From Paenibacillus methanolicus (GTDB taxonomy: Bacteria; Bacillota; Bacilli; Paenibacillales; Paenibacillaceae), in the NCBI RefSeq assembly GCF_008124765.1, contig NZ_VNHS01000003.1:1-64000 (forward strand): a stretch of 64,000 nt of DNA. Direction: 5' to 3'. The position numbers and the translations under genes were made by a program. The stretch's first letter is position 1; each line of letters starts with the position of its first letter. The notes under the pieces were generated by a model. It saw only the letters and a list, made by a program, of their open reading frames with translations. It was not told where the DNA came from and searched no databases. Below are positions 1 through 9,166 of this stretch, piece by piece.

Positions 1-3000
1 CCGGTACTTTGAATGTTCTGGAAGAGTTGCTTTCCGCGACGATCACTGGCGGTACACTTAATGCCGTGACGGTTATTGGTGGCACCATCAACACGATCGC
101 TGAAGTCCTTTCCTCCACCATCGTTGGCGGAACGCTTAACGCCGTCACGATCATCGGCGGCACGATTAATTCGGTCTCGGAAATTTTAGCGGCTACCATC
201 GTTGGTGGCACCCTGAACGTCAATGTGGTCAGCGGGACCTTGGCCGCCATCGTTGATTCCGTAACCGTCACTGCAGGCACTATTAATATTGTTGAAGAAC
301 TGCTCTCTGCGACGATCACTGGCGGTACGCTAAATGCCGTCACGGTTATTGGCGGCACCATCAATACAGTTTCGGAAGTCCTCTCCTCCACTATCGTTGG
401 CGGAACGCTCAACGCCGTCACGATCATCGGCGGCACGATTAATGCGATCTCGGAGATTTTAGCGGCTACCATCGTTGGTGGCACCCTGAACGTGAATGTA
501 ACTAACGGAACGGTAACTGCCATCGTTGATTCCGTAACCGTCACCGCAGGCACTATTAATGTCGTAGAAGAACTGCTTTCCGCGACGATCACTGGTGGTA
601 CGCTCAATGCCGTGACCGTTATTGGCGGCACCATCAATACGGTTACGGAAGTACTCTCCTCCACTATCGTTGGCGGTACGCTCAACGCCGTTACTGTCAT
701 CGGTGGCACTATAAATACGGTTTCGGAAATTCTTTCCGCTACCATCATCGGCGGCACGATAAATGCGGTCTCGGAAATTCTTGCTGCCACCATCGTCGGT
801 GGCACCTTGAATGTCAATGTGGTCAGTGGGACCCTGGCTGCCTTCGTCGATGACGTGATCGTTAGCGCCGGTACTTTGAATGTTCTGGAAGAGTTGCTTT
901 CCGCGACGATCACTGGCGGTACACTTAATGCCGTGACGGTTATTGGTGGCACCATCAACACGGTCGCGGAAGTCCTTTCCTCCACCATCGTTGGTGGAAC
1001 GCTCAACGCTGTTACTGTCATCGGTGGCACGATTAATTCCGTCTCGGAAATTTTAGCCGCTACCATCGTTGGCGGCACCTTGAACGTGAATGTGGTCAGC
1101 GGAACCCTGGCCGCCTTCGTCGATGACGTGATCGTTAGCGCCGGTACTTTGAATGTTCTGGAAGGGTTACTTGCTGCGACGATTATTGGCGGTACGCTCA
1201 ATGCCGTGACCATTATTGGCGGCACCATCAACACGGTTACGGAAGTACTCTCTTCCACCATCGTTGGTGGAACGCTCAACGCCGTTACTGTCATCGGTGG
1301 CACTATTAATGCCGTCTCGGAAATTTTAGCGGCTACCATCGTTGGCGGCACCTTGAACGTCAATGTGGTCAGCGGTACCCTGGCCGCCTTCGTCGATGAC
1401 GTGATCGTTAGCGCCGGTACTTTGAATGTTCTAGAAGAGTTACTTGCTGCGACGATCACTGGCGGTACGCTCAACGCCGTGACGGTTATCGGCGGAACCA
1501 TCAACACGGTTATGGAAGTACTCTCTACCACCATCGTTGGTGGAACGCTCAACGCTGTTACTGTCATCGGTGGCACGATTAATGCGGTCTCGGAAATTTT
1601 AGCGGCTACCATCGTTGGTGGAACATTGAACGTCAATGTGGTCAGTGGAACCCTGGCTGCCTTCGTCGATGACGTGATCATTAGCGCCGGTACTTTGAAT
1701 GTTCTGGAAGAGTTGCTTGCAGCGACGATCACTGGTGGTACGCTCAACGCCGTGACCGTTATTGGCGGCACCATCAACACGGTTTCGGAAGTCCTTTCCT
1801 CGACCATCGTTGGCGGAACGCTTAACGCCGTCACTGTCATCGGTGGCACGATTAATGCGGTCTCGGAAATTCTTGCTGCTACCATCGTTGGCGGCACCTT
1901 GAACGTCAATGTGGTCAGTGGAACCCTGGCTGCCTTCGTCGATGACGTGATCATTAGCGCCGGTACTTTGAATGTTCTGGAAGAGTTGCTTGCAGCGACG
2001 ATCACTGGTGGTACGCTCAACGCCGTGACCGTTATTGGCGGCACCATCAACACGGTTTCGGAAGTCCTTTCCTCCACCATCGTTGGCGGAACGCTTAACG
2101 CCGTCACGATCATCGGTGGCACGATTAATGCCGTCTCGGAGATATTAGCGGCTACCATCGTTGGTGGCACCCTGAACGTGAATGTAACTAGCGGAACGGT
2201 AACTGCCATCGTCGATTCCGTAACTGTCACTGCAGGCACTATTAATGTCGTAGAAGAACTGCTATCCGCGACGATTGTTGGCGGTACGCTCAACGCCGTG
2301 ACCGTTATTGGCGGCACCATCAACACGGTTTCGGAAGTCCTTTCCTCCACCATCGTTGGCGGAACGCTTAACGCCGTCACGATCATTGGCGGCACGATTA
2401 ATTCCGTCTCGGAGATATTAGCGGCTACCATCGTTGGTGGCACCCTGAACGTGAATGTGGTCAGTGGGACCCTGGCTGCCTTCGTCGATGACGTGATCAT
2501 TAGCGCCGGTACTTTGAATGTTCTGGAAGAGTTACTTGCCGCGACGATCACTGGCGGTACGCTTAACGCCGTCACAATTGTCGGGGGCACGATTAATTCA
2601 GTCTCGGAAATTCTTGCGGCCACCATTGTCGGCGGCACATTGAACGTGAATGTAACTAGCGGAACAGTAGCCGCCATCGTTGATTCCGTAACCATCAATG
2701 CAGGCACTATTAATGTTGTAGAAGAACTGCTTTCCGCGACGATCACGGGTGGTACGCTTAATGCCGTGACCGTTATTGGCGGCACCATCAACTCGGTCGC
2801 GGAAGTCCTTTCCTCCACCATCGTTGGCGGAACGCTTAACGCCGTCACGATCATCGGTGGCACTATTAATACTGTCTCGGAAATTTTAGCGGCTACCATC
2901 GTTGGCGGCACCTTGAACGTCAATGTGGTCAGCGGAACGCTGGCCGCCTTCGTCGACGATGTGATCGTTAGCGCCGGTACTTTGAATGTCTTGGAAGAGT

Positions 3001-5309
3001 TGCTTGCAGCGACGATCGTTGGCGGTACGCTCAATGCTGTCACCGTTATTGGCGGGACGATTAACACCATCTCGGAGGTTCTATCGGCCACGATCGTTGG
3101 CGGTACTCTAAACGTCAATGTGCTCAGTGGAACGATTGCCGCCATCGTGGACAGCGTAACAATTAGCGGCGGCACGTTAAATGTCGTAGAGGAGCTGCTA
3201 TCAGCGACTATCGTGGGCGGTACGCTCAATGCCGTCACCGTTATTGGCGGGACGATTAACACCATCTCGGAAGTTCTAGCGGCCACGATCGTTGGCGGTA
3301 CTCTAAACGTCAATGTGCTCAGTGGAACGATTGCCGCCATCGTGAACAGCGTAACGATTAGCGGCGGCACGTTAAATGTCGTGGAGGAGCTGCTATCAGC
3401 GACCATCGTTGGTGGAACGATCAATGCCGTCACCGTTATTGGCGGGACGATTAACACCATCTCGGAGGTTCTATCGGCCACGATCGTTGGCGGTACTCTA
3501 AACGTCAATGTGCTCAGTGGAACGATCGCCGCCATCGTGGACAGCGTAACGATTAGCGGCGGCACCTTAAATGTCGTGGAGGAGCTTCTCTCCGCGACCA
3601 TCGTGGGTGGAACGATTAATGCCGCGACGGTGATCGGTGGCACCATCGACACGATCCAGCAGTTGCTCGCCTCGACTATCGTGGGCGGTACGCTCAATGC
3701 AGTCACCATTATTGGTGGGACGATTAACACCATCTCAGAAGTAATAGCAGCCACGATCGTTGGCGGTACTCTAAACGTCAATGTGCTCAGCGGAACGATT
3801 GCCGCCATCGTGAACAGCGTAACGATTAGCGGCGGCACCTTAAATGTCGTGGAGGAGCTTCTCTCCGCGACCATCGTGGGTGGAACGATTAATGCCGTCA
3901 CTGTTATTGGCGGGACAATTAACACCATCTCAGAAGTAATAGCAGCCACGATCGTTGGCGGTACTCTAAACGTCAATGTGCTCAGCGGAACGATTGCCGC
4001 CATCGTGAACAGCGTAACGATTAGCGGCGGCACCTTAAATGTTGTGGAGGAGCTTCTCTCCGCGACCATCGTGGGTGGAACGATTAATGCCGTGACGGTG
4101 ATCGGTGGCACCATCAATACGATCCAGCAGTTGCTCGCCTCCACCGTTGTCGGCGGCACCATCAACACCATTTCGCAAATTCTAGCAGCCACTATTGTCG
4201 GCGGTACGTTGAACGTGAATGTTACCGGCGGATCGATTGCGGCCAATATCACTTCAGCCGTCACTATTAGCGGCGGGACGCTCAACGCCGTCACCATCGT
4301 CGGAGGCACCATCAACACGATCCAACAATTACTCGCCTCCACTGTTGTTGGCGGTACAATCAATACCATTTCACAAATTCTAGCGGCCACCATTAGCGGC
4401 GGTACGCTCAATGCCGTCACCGTTATCGGAGGCACGATCAACACCATTTCGCAAATTCTAGCAGCTACCATTGTCGGCGGCACATTAAACGTGAATGTTA
4501 CCGGCGGAACAATCGCGGCCACCATCGTAGGCGGCACGCTCAACGCCGTCACCGTCATTGGCGGCACCATCAACACCATCCAACAACTCATCGCGGCCAC
4601 CATCGTAGGCGGCACGCTCAACGCCGTCACCGTCATTGGCGGCACCATCAACACCATCCAACAACTCATCGCGGCCACCATCGTAGGCGGCACGCTCAAC
4701 GCCGTCACCGTCATTGGCGGCACCATCAACACCATCCAACAACTCATCGCAGCCACCATCGTAGGCGGCACGCTTAACGCCGTCACCGTCGTCGGCGGCA
4801 CCATCAACACCATCCAACAACTCATCGCAGCCACCATCACGGGCGGCACGCTCAACGCCGTCACCGTCGTCGGCGGCACCATCAACACCATCCAACAACT
4901 CATCGCAGCCACCATCACGGGCGGCACGCTCAACGCCGTCACCGTCATTGGCGGCACCATTACCGCCATTTCGCAAAATAACTTCATTGAGCAGGCGTTC
5001 CTGAACGTAGGCGTCGGCACGGTGCTGACATTGACGCCGCTCGCCGCCATCACCACGTCCGTGCTCGAAACGTACTCGTTCTTCATCTACAACCAAAGTC
5101 CGGCCGGCGCGGTGGTCGACGCGTTCGTGGAGGTGAGCGCGGACGGGACGCATTGGTTCCGCGACGTGGAAGGCGTCAATATTACGGGCGGCACGGTCGA
5201 CGTACTCGTTCCGCAGCGGTTCCTGAAGTACACCCGGCTAAGCTACCGGTCGGCCACGACGCTGCTCGCGTCCACGATCGACGTCATATTCAACGCCCAA
5301 GGCTCATAG
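1..5309 (+). CDS. Giant GT[L/I]N-repeat surface protein, 5' end outside the window
   Basis: The reading frame is open to the first base and the repeat is already under way there, so the true start lies upstream; at least 1768 residues are visible. The chain is rungs of alternating 10 and 16 residues, each starting GT[L/I]N and ending in Gly. The higher-order unit is 91 residues (16+10+16+10+16+9+14), seen as exact 273-bp steps from 9 to 282 to 555. From 4521 this gives way to a simpler 26-residue unit. The last ~110 residues are non-repetitive and resemble the domain I recall as DUF6385 (motifs SADGTHWF, VPQRFLKYTRL). Alternating beta-branched residues and Gly turns suggest a beta-solenoid fibre rich in Thr. 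No signal peptide or anchor is visible in this part. Glycosyltransferases follow directly, so it is probably their acceptor (inference). Function unproven; a spore appendage, S-layer or cell fibre are all possible. Confidence 0.85.
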   Translation, partial: GTLNVLEELLSATITGGTLNAVTVIGGTINTIAEVLSSTIVGGTLNAVTIIGGTINSVSEILAATIVGGTLNVNVVSGTLAAIVDSVTVTAGTINIVEELLSATITGGTLNAVTVIGGTINTVSEVLSSTIVGGTLNAVTIIGGTINAISEILAATIVGGTLNVNVTNGTVTAIVDSVTVTAGTINVVEELLSATITGGTLNAVTVIGGTINTVTEVLSSTIVGGTLNAVTVIGGTINTVSEILSATIIGGTINAVSEILAATIVGGTLNVNVVSGTLAAFVDDVIVSAGTLNVLEELLSATITGGTLNAVTVIGGTINTVAEVLSSTIVGGTLNAVTVIGGTINSVSEILAATIVGGTLNVNVVSGTLAAFVDDVIVSAGTLNVLEGLLAATIIGGTLNAVTIIGGTINTVTEVLSSTIVGGTLNAVTVIGGTINAVSEILAATIVGGTLNVNVVSGTLAAFVDDVIVSAGTLNVLEELLAATITGGTLNAVTVIGGTINTVMEVLSTTIVGGTLNAVTVIGGTINAVSEILAATIVGGTLNVNVVSGTLAAFVDDVIISAGTLNVLEELLAATITGGTLNAVTVIGGTINTVSEVLSSTIVGGTLNAVTVIGGTINAVSEILAATIVGGTLNVNVVSGTLAAFVDDVIISAGTLNVLEELLAATITGGTLNAVTVIGGTINTVSEVLSSTIVGGTLNAVTIIGGTINAVSEILAATIVGGTLNVNVTSGTVTAIVDSVTVTAGTINVVEELLSATIVGGTLNAVTVIGGTINTVSEVLSSTIVGGTLNAVTIIGGTINSVSEILAATIVGGTLNVNVVSGTLAAFVDDVIISAGTLNVLEELLAATITGGTLNAVTIVGGTINSVSEILAATIVGGTLNVNVTSGTVAAIVDSVTINAGTINVVEELLSATITGGTLNAVTVIGGTINSVAEVLSSTIVGGTLNAVTIIGGTINTVSEILAATIVGGTLNVNVVSGTLAAFVDDVIVSAGTLNVLEELLAATIVGGTLNAVTVIGGTINTISEVLSATIVGGTLNVNVLSGTIAAIVDSVTISGGTLNVVEELLSATIVGGTLNAVTVIGGTINTISEVLAATIVGGTLNVNVLSGTIAAIVNSVTISGGTLNVVEELLSATIVGGTINAVTVIGGTINTISEVLSATIVGGTLNVNVLSGTIAAIVDSVTISGGTLNVVEELLSATIVGGTINAATVIGGTIDTIQQLLASTIVGGTLNAVTIIGGTINTISEVIAATIVGGTLNVNVLSGTIAAIVNSVTISGGTLNVVEELLSATIVGGTINAVTVIGGTINTISEVIAATIVGGTLNVNVLSGTIAAIVNSVTISGGTLNVVEELLSATIVGGTINAVTVIGGTINTIQQLLASTVVGGTINTISQILAATIVGGTLNVNVTGGSIAANITSAVTISGGTLNAVTIVGGTINTIQQLLASTVVGGTINTISQILAATISGGTLNAVTVIGGTINTISQILAATIVGGTLNVNVTGGTIAATIVGGTLNAVTVIGGTINTIQQLIAATIVGGTLNAVTVIGGTINTIQQLIAATIVGGTLNAVTVIGGTINTIQQLIAATIVGGTLNAVTVVGGTINTIQQLIAATITGGTLNAVTVVGGTINTIQQLIAATITGGTLNAVTVIGGTITAISQNNFIEQAFLNVGVGTVLTLTPLAAITTSVLETYSFFIYNQSPAGAVVDAFVEVSADGTHWFRDVEGVNITGGTVDVLVPQRFLKYTRLSYRSATTLLASTIDVIFNAQGS
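9..3000 (+). repeat. 273-bp higher-order repeat array in the giant gene
   Basis: The 91-codon unit begins at the codon before AAT in GT[L/I]N-[VI]-[VL]-E-E/G-L-L. Starts at 9, 282 and 555 are exactly 273 bp apart. The next start at 876 is 321 bp on because one extra 16-residue rung is inserted; later units lose or gain whole rungs. Indels stay in multiples of complete rungs, so the fold tolerates rung-wise length change. Confidence 0.85.
4521..4978 (+). repeat. 78-bp tandem repeat, about six copies, inside the giant gene
   Basis: Near-identical units begin at 4521, 4599, 4677, 4755, 4833 and 4911, exactly 78 bp (26 codons) apart; the last is cut short. They differ by only a few bases, such as gtcattggc/gtcgtcggc and atcgta/atcacg. 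The upstream 273-bp units are much more diverged, so this block is the most recent expansion. Confidence 0.93.
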
Positions 5310-5367
5310 ATTAAGTACCGTTTTACGGACACGTTCCACGATTCAAAATCGCGGGAGGAGGCTAACG

Positions 5368-7395
5368 ATGACCGAGCCGTTGCTGAGCGTTCAACTAATC
5401 GTGCGGAACGAAGAGCTGCTTCTCCCTTTTTGCCTGGCGAGCATCAAGGGGATCGCCGACGAGATCGTCGTCGTGGATACCGGTTCCACCGACCGGACGG
5501 TCGAGCTCGCGCTATCGTACGGCGCCCGCGTCTATGCCGCGAATTGGACCGATGATTTCGCTTATGCCCGGAACATCGGATTAGATCGCACGGAGGCCAA
5601 ATGGATCCTATGCCTGGACGCCGACGAAGTGCTGGCCGCCGGGGCGGACTCCTTGCGCGGCACGCTGCAAACCACCTCGGCGGAAGCGTTCTGGGTGACG
5701 ATCGACAACGTGCTTGGCCGTCTTCCGGAAGAACGGCTGCAGCACCGGATGGTGCGCCTGTTTCGCAACCGTCCCGAACGCCGCTTCCGCCAACGCCTCC
5801 ATGAGCAAATTTTGCCCGCCATTCTCGAACGCTCCGGTCAAGACACGATCGCGCCGTCCAACCTGAAACTGACGCATCTGGGGTACTTTCACGAAATCAA
5901 GGACCAAACGGACAAACAAGCGCGCAACGAGCGAATTCTGGCCGCCATGCTCGCGGAAACGCCGGATGATCCGTTCGCCTTGTATAACTGGGGCGTGGCG
6001 AAGGCGCACGGCGGAGACCAGGAACAAGCGCTTCAAGCGATGATGACCGCCCGATCGCTGGCACCGCCCGCCATTGCCTACCGTCCCGGACTCGTTCGGG
6101 ATATCGCCCGACTGCTGCTAGCGATGGAGCGGCCGAACGAAGCCGGTCTGCTGCTCGCCGAAGAGAGCGGCAATTACCCGGATTATCCGGATCTCCATTA
6201 CCTGCTCGGGGAGGCGTACCGGGCGCAAGGACTACTGCCGGAAGCGCTGCAGGCGCTTCGGCAAGCCGCCGCTTGCCCGTCCGATTCCGCGCTTTACCCC
6301 GTCGAAGCCGGCTGCGCGACCTTTCGCGCGCAGACCCTTATCGGCGATACGTTAACCAAACTCGGGCAACTTGAGGAGGCCAAATCCGCCTACGAGCAAG
6401 CATTGGCCAGCCATGCGGCCTATAAGCCGGCGACTCTGGGGTGGGCGGCATCCTTGGAAGCGCTCCGCATCCCGGGCACCGTCATCGCCGAACGGCTTCT
6501 GCTACTGGTTCGCGACCTGCCGAGCGGACTGCTCCTATTCGCGGAAGCGATGCTCCATATCGGCCATTATCGGGAGCTGCTGAATGCGCTGGACGATGCC
6601 GCCAAACATCCGCAGGAACCCGCACTAACGCAGCACTTAGCGTACGCGCATCTGCATCTTGGCCATCCAGATAAAGCGATCGAGCAGCTACGGCCGCTGC
6701 TCGAAAGCGATCAGACCGGCACCATCCTCGAAACCGTTCGCTTGCTGGCGCTGGCGGCATGGAGCGGTGGAGCGGCGATCAAAGACGAGTGGTTGTGGGT
6801 CCTCCCCCACGACGAGCGCCGGCATCTGTTGAACATCGAGCGCAGACTGTGGCAGCGCGCGCAGCCCGCGGCGTCCGATCAGCAGGAGGACGTCCGATCC
6901 TGGATCGACCGGGCGGTGCGAGCCGGCTTGCTGGAAGTCGCGAAGCAGCTTGCCGGCTCCGACGCCGCGCTGCGCCCGTATACGGCCCGCTGCTTATATC
7001 GCGCCGGATATGTCCACCTCGCCTCCGGACTGCTGCTGAACCTGCTAGAGGAGGAACGTCTGGACGGCGACGCCGCCGCCGACTTGGCGGAACTCTTATA
7101 TGACCGCGGGCATTACGGCGAAGCGGCTCCGCTATTCGAGCTGGCCGTGCCCGCGGCATCCGATCGCGCGAGGATCGGCGCCGCCCTCAGTTATTTGCAC
7201 AATGCCCGCAGCGTCCTGCACGACGCGCTATATCACCACCCCGACTCTCCGCTCTTACGCGGAGACTTACATAAGACAACGGCCAGCTTGGAATTGCTCG
7301 GCAAGCTCGATTGGCATACGCCGTGGACCCCGGCCCAAAGGAGGAATGCGGATGTCCGCACCCCTAATTTCCTTGTGCATGATCGCGAAAGATGA
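5368..7395 (+). CDS. Family 2 glycosyltransferase with C-terminal TPR repeats (paralogue 1)
   Basis: Residues ~5-110 form a GT2 domain: a VRNEE start, the nucleotide-binding VVDTGSTDRT strand, DFAYARN and the LDADE motif that binds metal and sugar nucleotide. The next ~550 residues are helical TPR-like repeats (for example YNWGVAKAHGGDQEQALQ). This layout occurs in protein-modifying glycosyltransferases such as SunS. GGGAGGAGG precedes the ATG by 8 bases. It lies 58 bp after the giant repeat gene on the same strand and is probably co-transcribed. Its last 44 bases overlap the next gene. No membrane segment or signal is seen, so it is probably cytosolic. Donor and acceptor are unknown. Confidence 0.88.
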   Translation: MTEPLLSVQLIVRNEELLLPFCLASIKGIADEIVVVDTGSTDRTVELALSYGARVYAANWTDDFAYARNIGLDRTEAKWILCLDADEVLAAGADSLRGTLQTTSAEAFWVTIDNVLGRLPEERLQHRMVRLFRNRPERRFRQRLHEQILPAILERSGQDTIAPSNLKLTHLGYFHEIKDQTDKQARNERILAAMLAETPDDPFALYNWGVAKAHGGDQEQALQAMMTARSLAPPAIAYRPGLVRDIARLLLAMERPNEAGLLLAEESGNYPDYPDLHYLLGEAYRAQGLLPEALQALRQAAACPSDSALYPVEAGCATFRAQTLIGDTLTKLGQLEEAKSAYEQALASHAAYKPATLGWAASLEALRIPGTVIAERLLLLVRDLPSGLLLFAEAMLHIGHYRELLNALDDAAKHPQEPALTQHLAYAHLHLGHPDKAIEQLRPLLESDQTGTILETVRLLALAAWSGGAAIKDEWLWVLPHDERRHLLNIERRLWQRAQPAASDQQEDVRSWIDRAVRAGLLEVAKQLAGSDAALRPYTARCLYRAGYVHLASGLLLNLLEEERLDGDAAADLAELLYDRGHYGEAAPLFELAVPAASDRARIGAALSYLHNARSVLHDALYHHPDSPLLRGDLHKTTASLELLGKLDWHTPWTPAQRRNADVRTPNFLVHDRER

Positions 7396-9160
7396 AGCCG
7401 ACGTCATCGCGCGTTGCCTTCGGAGCGCGGCCTCGGCCGTCGACGAGATCATCGTCGTCGATACCGGTTCGACGGACGGAACGCCCGACATCGCGCGCGG
7501 CCTCGGAGCCAACGTCTTCGCTTTTCCGTGGCAGGACGACTTCGCGCTCGCCCGCAACGCCGCGCTCGAGCACGCGCGCGGTCAATGGATCCTCATCCTC
7601 GACGCGGACGAGGAATTAGATCCGGCTTCGGCGCCGAAACTCCGTCAACTGGCCGCAAGCGGAGGCGTCGAAGGCTTCTTCGTGCACGTGTACAATTTCG
7701 CCGGCGACCGCGAAGACAGCCCCGCGGTCATCAATCCGACGATTCGGCTGTTCCGCAACCATCCGCAGCATCGGTTCGCCGGACGCATACACGAGCAAAT
7801 TACGCCCAGCATCCAAGCCCGAAACCCGGCCGCGGCGTTCATGCTATCCGACGTGCGGGTGAATCACTACGGCTACCGCGAAGAGGTGATTCAGCGCAAG
7901 AACAAAACCGAACGCAACTTGCTGCTGCTCCAAGAAACGCTGAAGGAGAAGCCTAACGATCCCTTCCATCTGTACAACATCGCCGTGGAATGGATGCGGC
8001 TCGGACGCGTGCAAGAAGCGCTGGAAGCGTTCCGCACCTCCCGAATGACGACCGATCCGAAGACGAGCTACGCGCATCTGTTGTACAAATGCGAAGCCAA
8101 GTGCCATCTCGCGCTGCGACAGTTCGAGCAAGGCGCGGCGATCTGCGAGCAAGGCGCGGCCGTCTATCCCGCCTATTCGGATCTGTATCACTATGCAGGC
8201 ATATTCCATCTGAACCGCGGCGACCTGGCGGCCGCCAAAGACGCGTTCGCCAGAGCGGTCAAAGCAGGCCCCCCGCCCTCCGGCTACCATACCGAGGAAG
8301 GCCTTGGCGCGCATCTGTCGGCATACCAGCTCGGGCTACTGCAAGAAGCGGCGTTGGATAGCCAAGCCGCCGCAGACAGCTATCTCCATGCCCTTCGCTG
8401 CCGAAGCGCCTTCGCGCCGCCGCTCTACCGGCTATGTCACTTGCTCCGCCTTGTCGGCAGAGAGGCCGATATCGTTCCGCTCCTGTTGGAGCGCATACGA
8501 GTGGACGATGCCGGAGCGGCAACCGGCATCATGGACGTCATGATCGCGACCGGCTGCTCACGTGCCGCGCTCGCGTGGCTGGAACGTACGAAGCACCTGC
8601 TTCAGCCGGACGATATCGCTTGCCGCGCGGCGATGGCCGAACTCCTGTCCGGACTGAGCGAAGACGCGTCGGAGCGGCTGGACCTCCTGTCGCGTAACTC
8701 CCCGCTCGACGATCACGATGATACGCTCCGCCTCCGCATTTTAATCTGCAGCATGGACGGTCGACACTTGGAGGCGAGACAATACTGGCGGCAGCTGACT
8801 AGGCAGCATGCAAGCGATCGGGATGCCCCCTATGCGGCAATCGTCGGCGAACCCGCCGACCCGTCACCGGGCATGGCGCCGGGCATGTCCAACGCGGAAC
8901 GGGGCGAATGGCGAGATGTCCTAACGGCCGCCCATGCGAACGCCAAGCATGCGGCATCAAGCCGAATCGCCGAATCCTGGAAATCCCGAATCGCAAGCGC
9001 CGCCCCCGCCGGCCGAATCGAAGCAGCTGCCGCTTGCGCCCGCGCGTTGTCCGGTCTGGCGGACGCGCATCTGGAGCAGCTGGCCCGAGGCCGCAAGTCG
9101 CGAGAGCTTGCCGGCGCCGTTCGACTAGTGCTCCCGTTCGAAGACGGTTCGTTAGCGTAA
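7352..9160 (+). CDS. Family 2 glycosyltransferase with TPR repeats (paralogue 2)
   Basis: The frame is open from 7100, but everything before 7352 is shadow sequence of the previous gene. AAAGGAGGA ends 7 bases before the ATG at 7352, which starts MSAPLISLCMIAKDEADVI exactly where GT2 domains begin. That gives 602 residues. Motifs are VVDTGSTDGT, DDFALARN and LDADEELD within the first 100 residues, then TPR-like helices. It overlaps paralogue 1 by 44 bases, implying coupled translation. The C-terminal ~100 residues are rich in Ala and Arg and not recognisable. Likely a cytosolic protein glycosyltransferase of the same pathway. Confidence 0.87.
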   Translation: MSAPLISLCMIAKDEADVIARCLRSAASAVDEIIVVDTGSTDGTPDIARGLGANVFAFPWQDDFALARNAALEHARGQWILILDADEELDPASAPKLRQLAASGGVEGFFVHVYNFAGDREDSPAVINPTIRLFRNHPQHRFAGRIHEQITPSIQARNPAAAFMLSDVRVNHYGYREEVIQRKNKTERNLLLLQETLKEKPNDPFHLYNIAVEWMRLGRVQEALEAFRTSRMTTDPKTSYAHLLYKCEAKCHLALRQFEQGAAICEQGAAVYPAYSDLYHYAGIFHLNRGDLAAAKDAFARAVKAGPPPSGYHTEEGLGAHLSAYQLGLLQEAALDSQAAADSYLHALRCRSAFAPPLYRLCHLLRLVGREADIVPLLLERIRVDDAGAATGIMDVMIATGCSRAALAWLERTKHLLQPDDIACRAAMAELLSGLSEDASERLDLLSRNSPLDDHDDTLRLRILICSMDGRHLEARQYWRQLTRQHASDRDAPYAAIVGEPADPSPGMAPGMSNAERGEWRDVLTAAHANAKHAASSRIAESWKSRIASAAPAGRIEAAAACARALSGLADAHLEQLARGRKSRELAGAVRLVLPFEDGSLA

Positions 9161-9166
9161 ACGCGA

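Noticed and set aside
4485..5153. Long minus-strand open frame rich in DGDGVERAA repeats
   Set aside because: It is the mirror of the 78-bp repeats of the giant gene; the repeated DNA keeps the opposite strand open. No ribosome site.
7100..7351. Extended N-terminus of glycosyltransferase paralogue 2
   Set aside because: Sequence is an out-of-frame shadow of paralogue 1 and precedes the GT2 domain; the ribosome site supports 7352.
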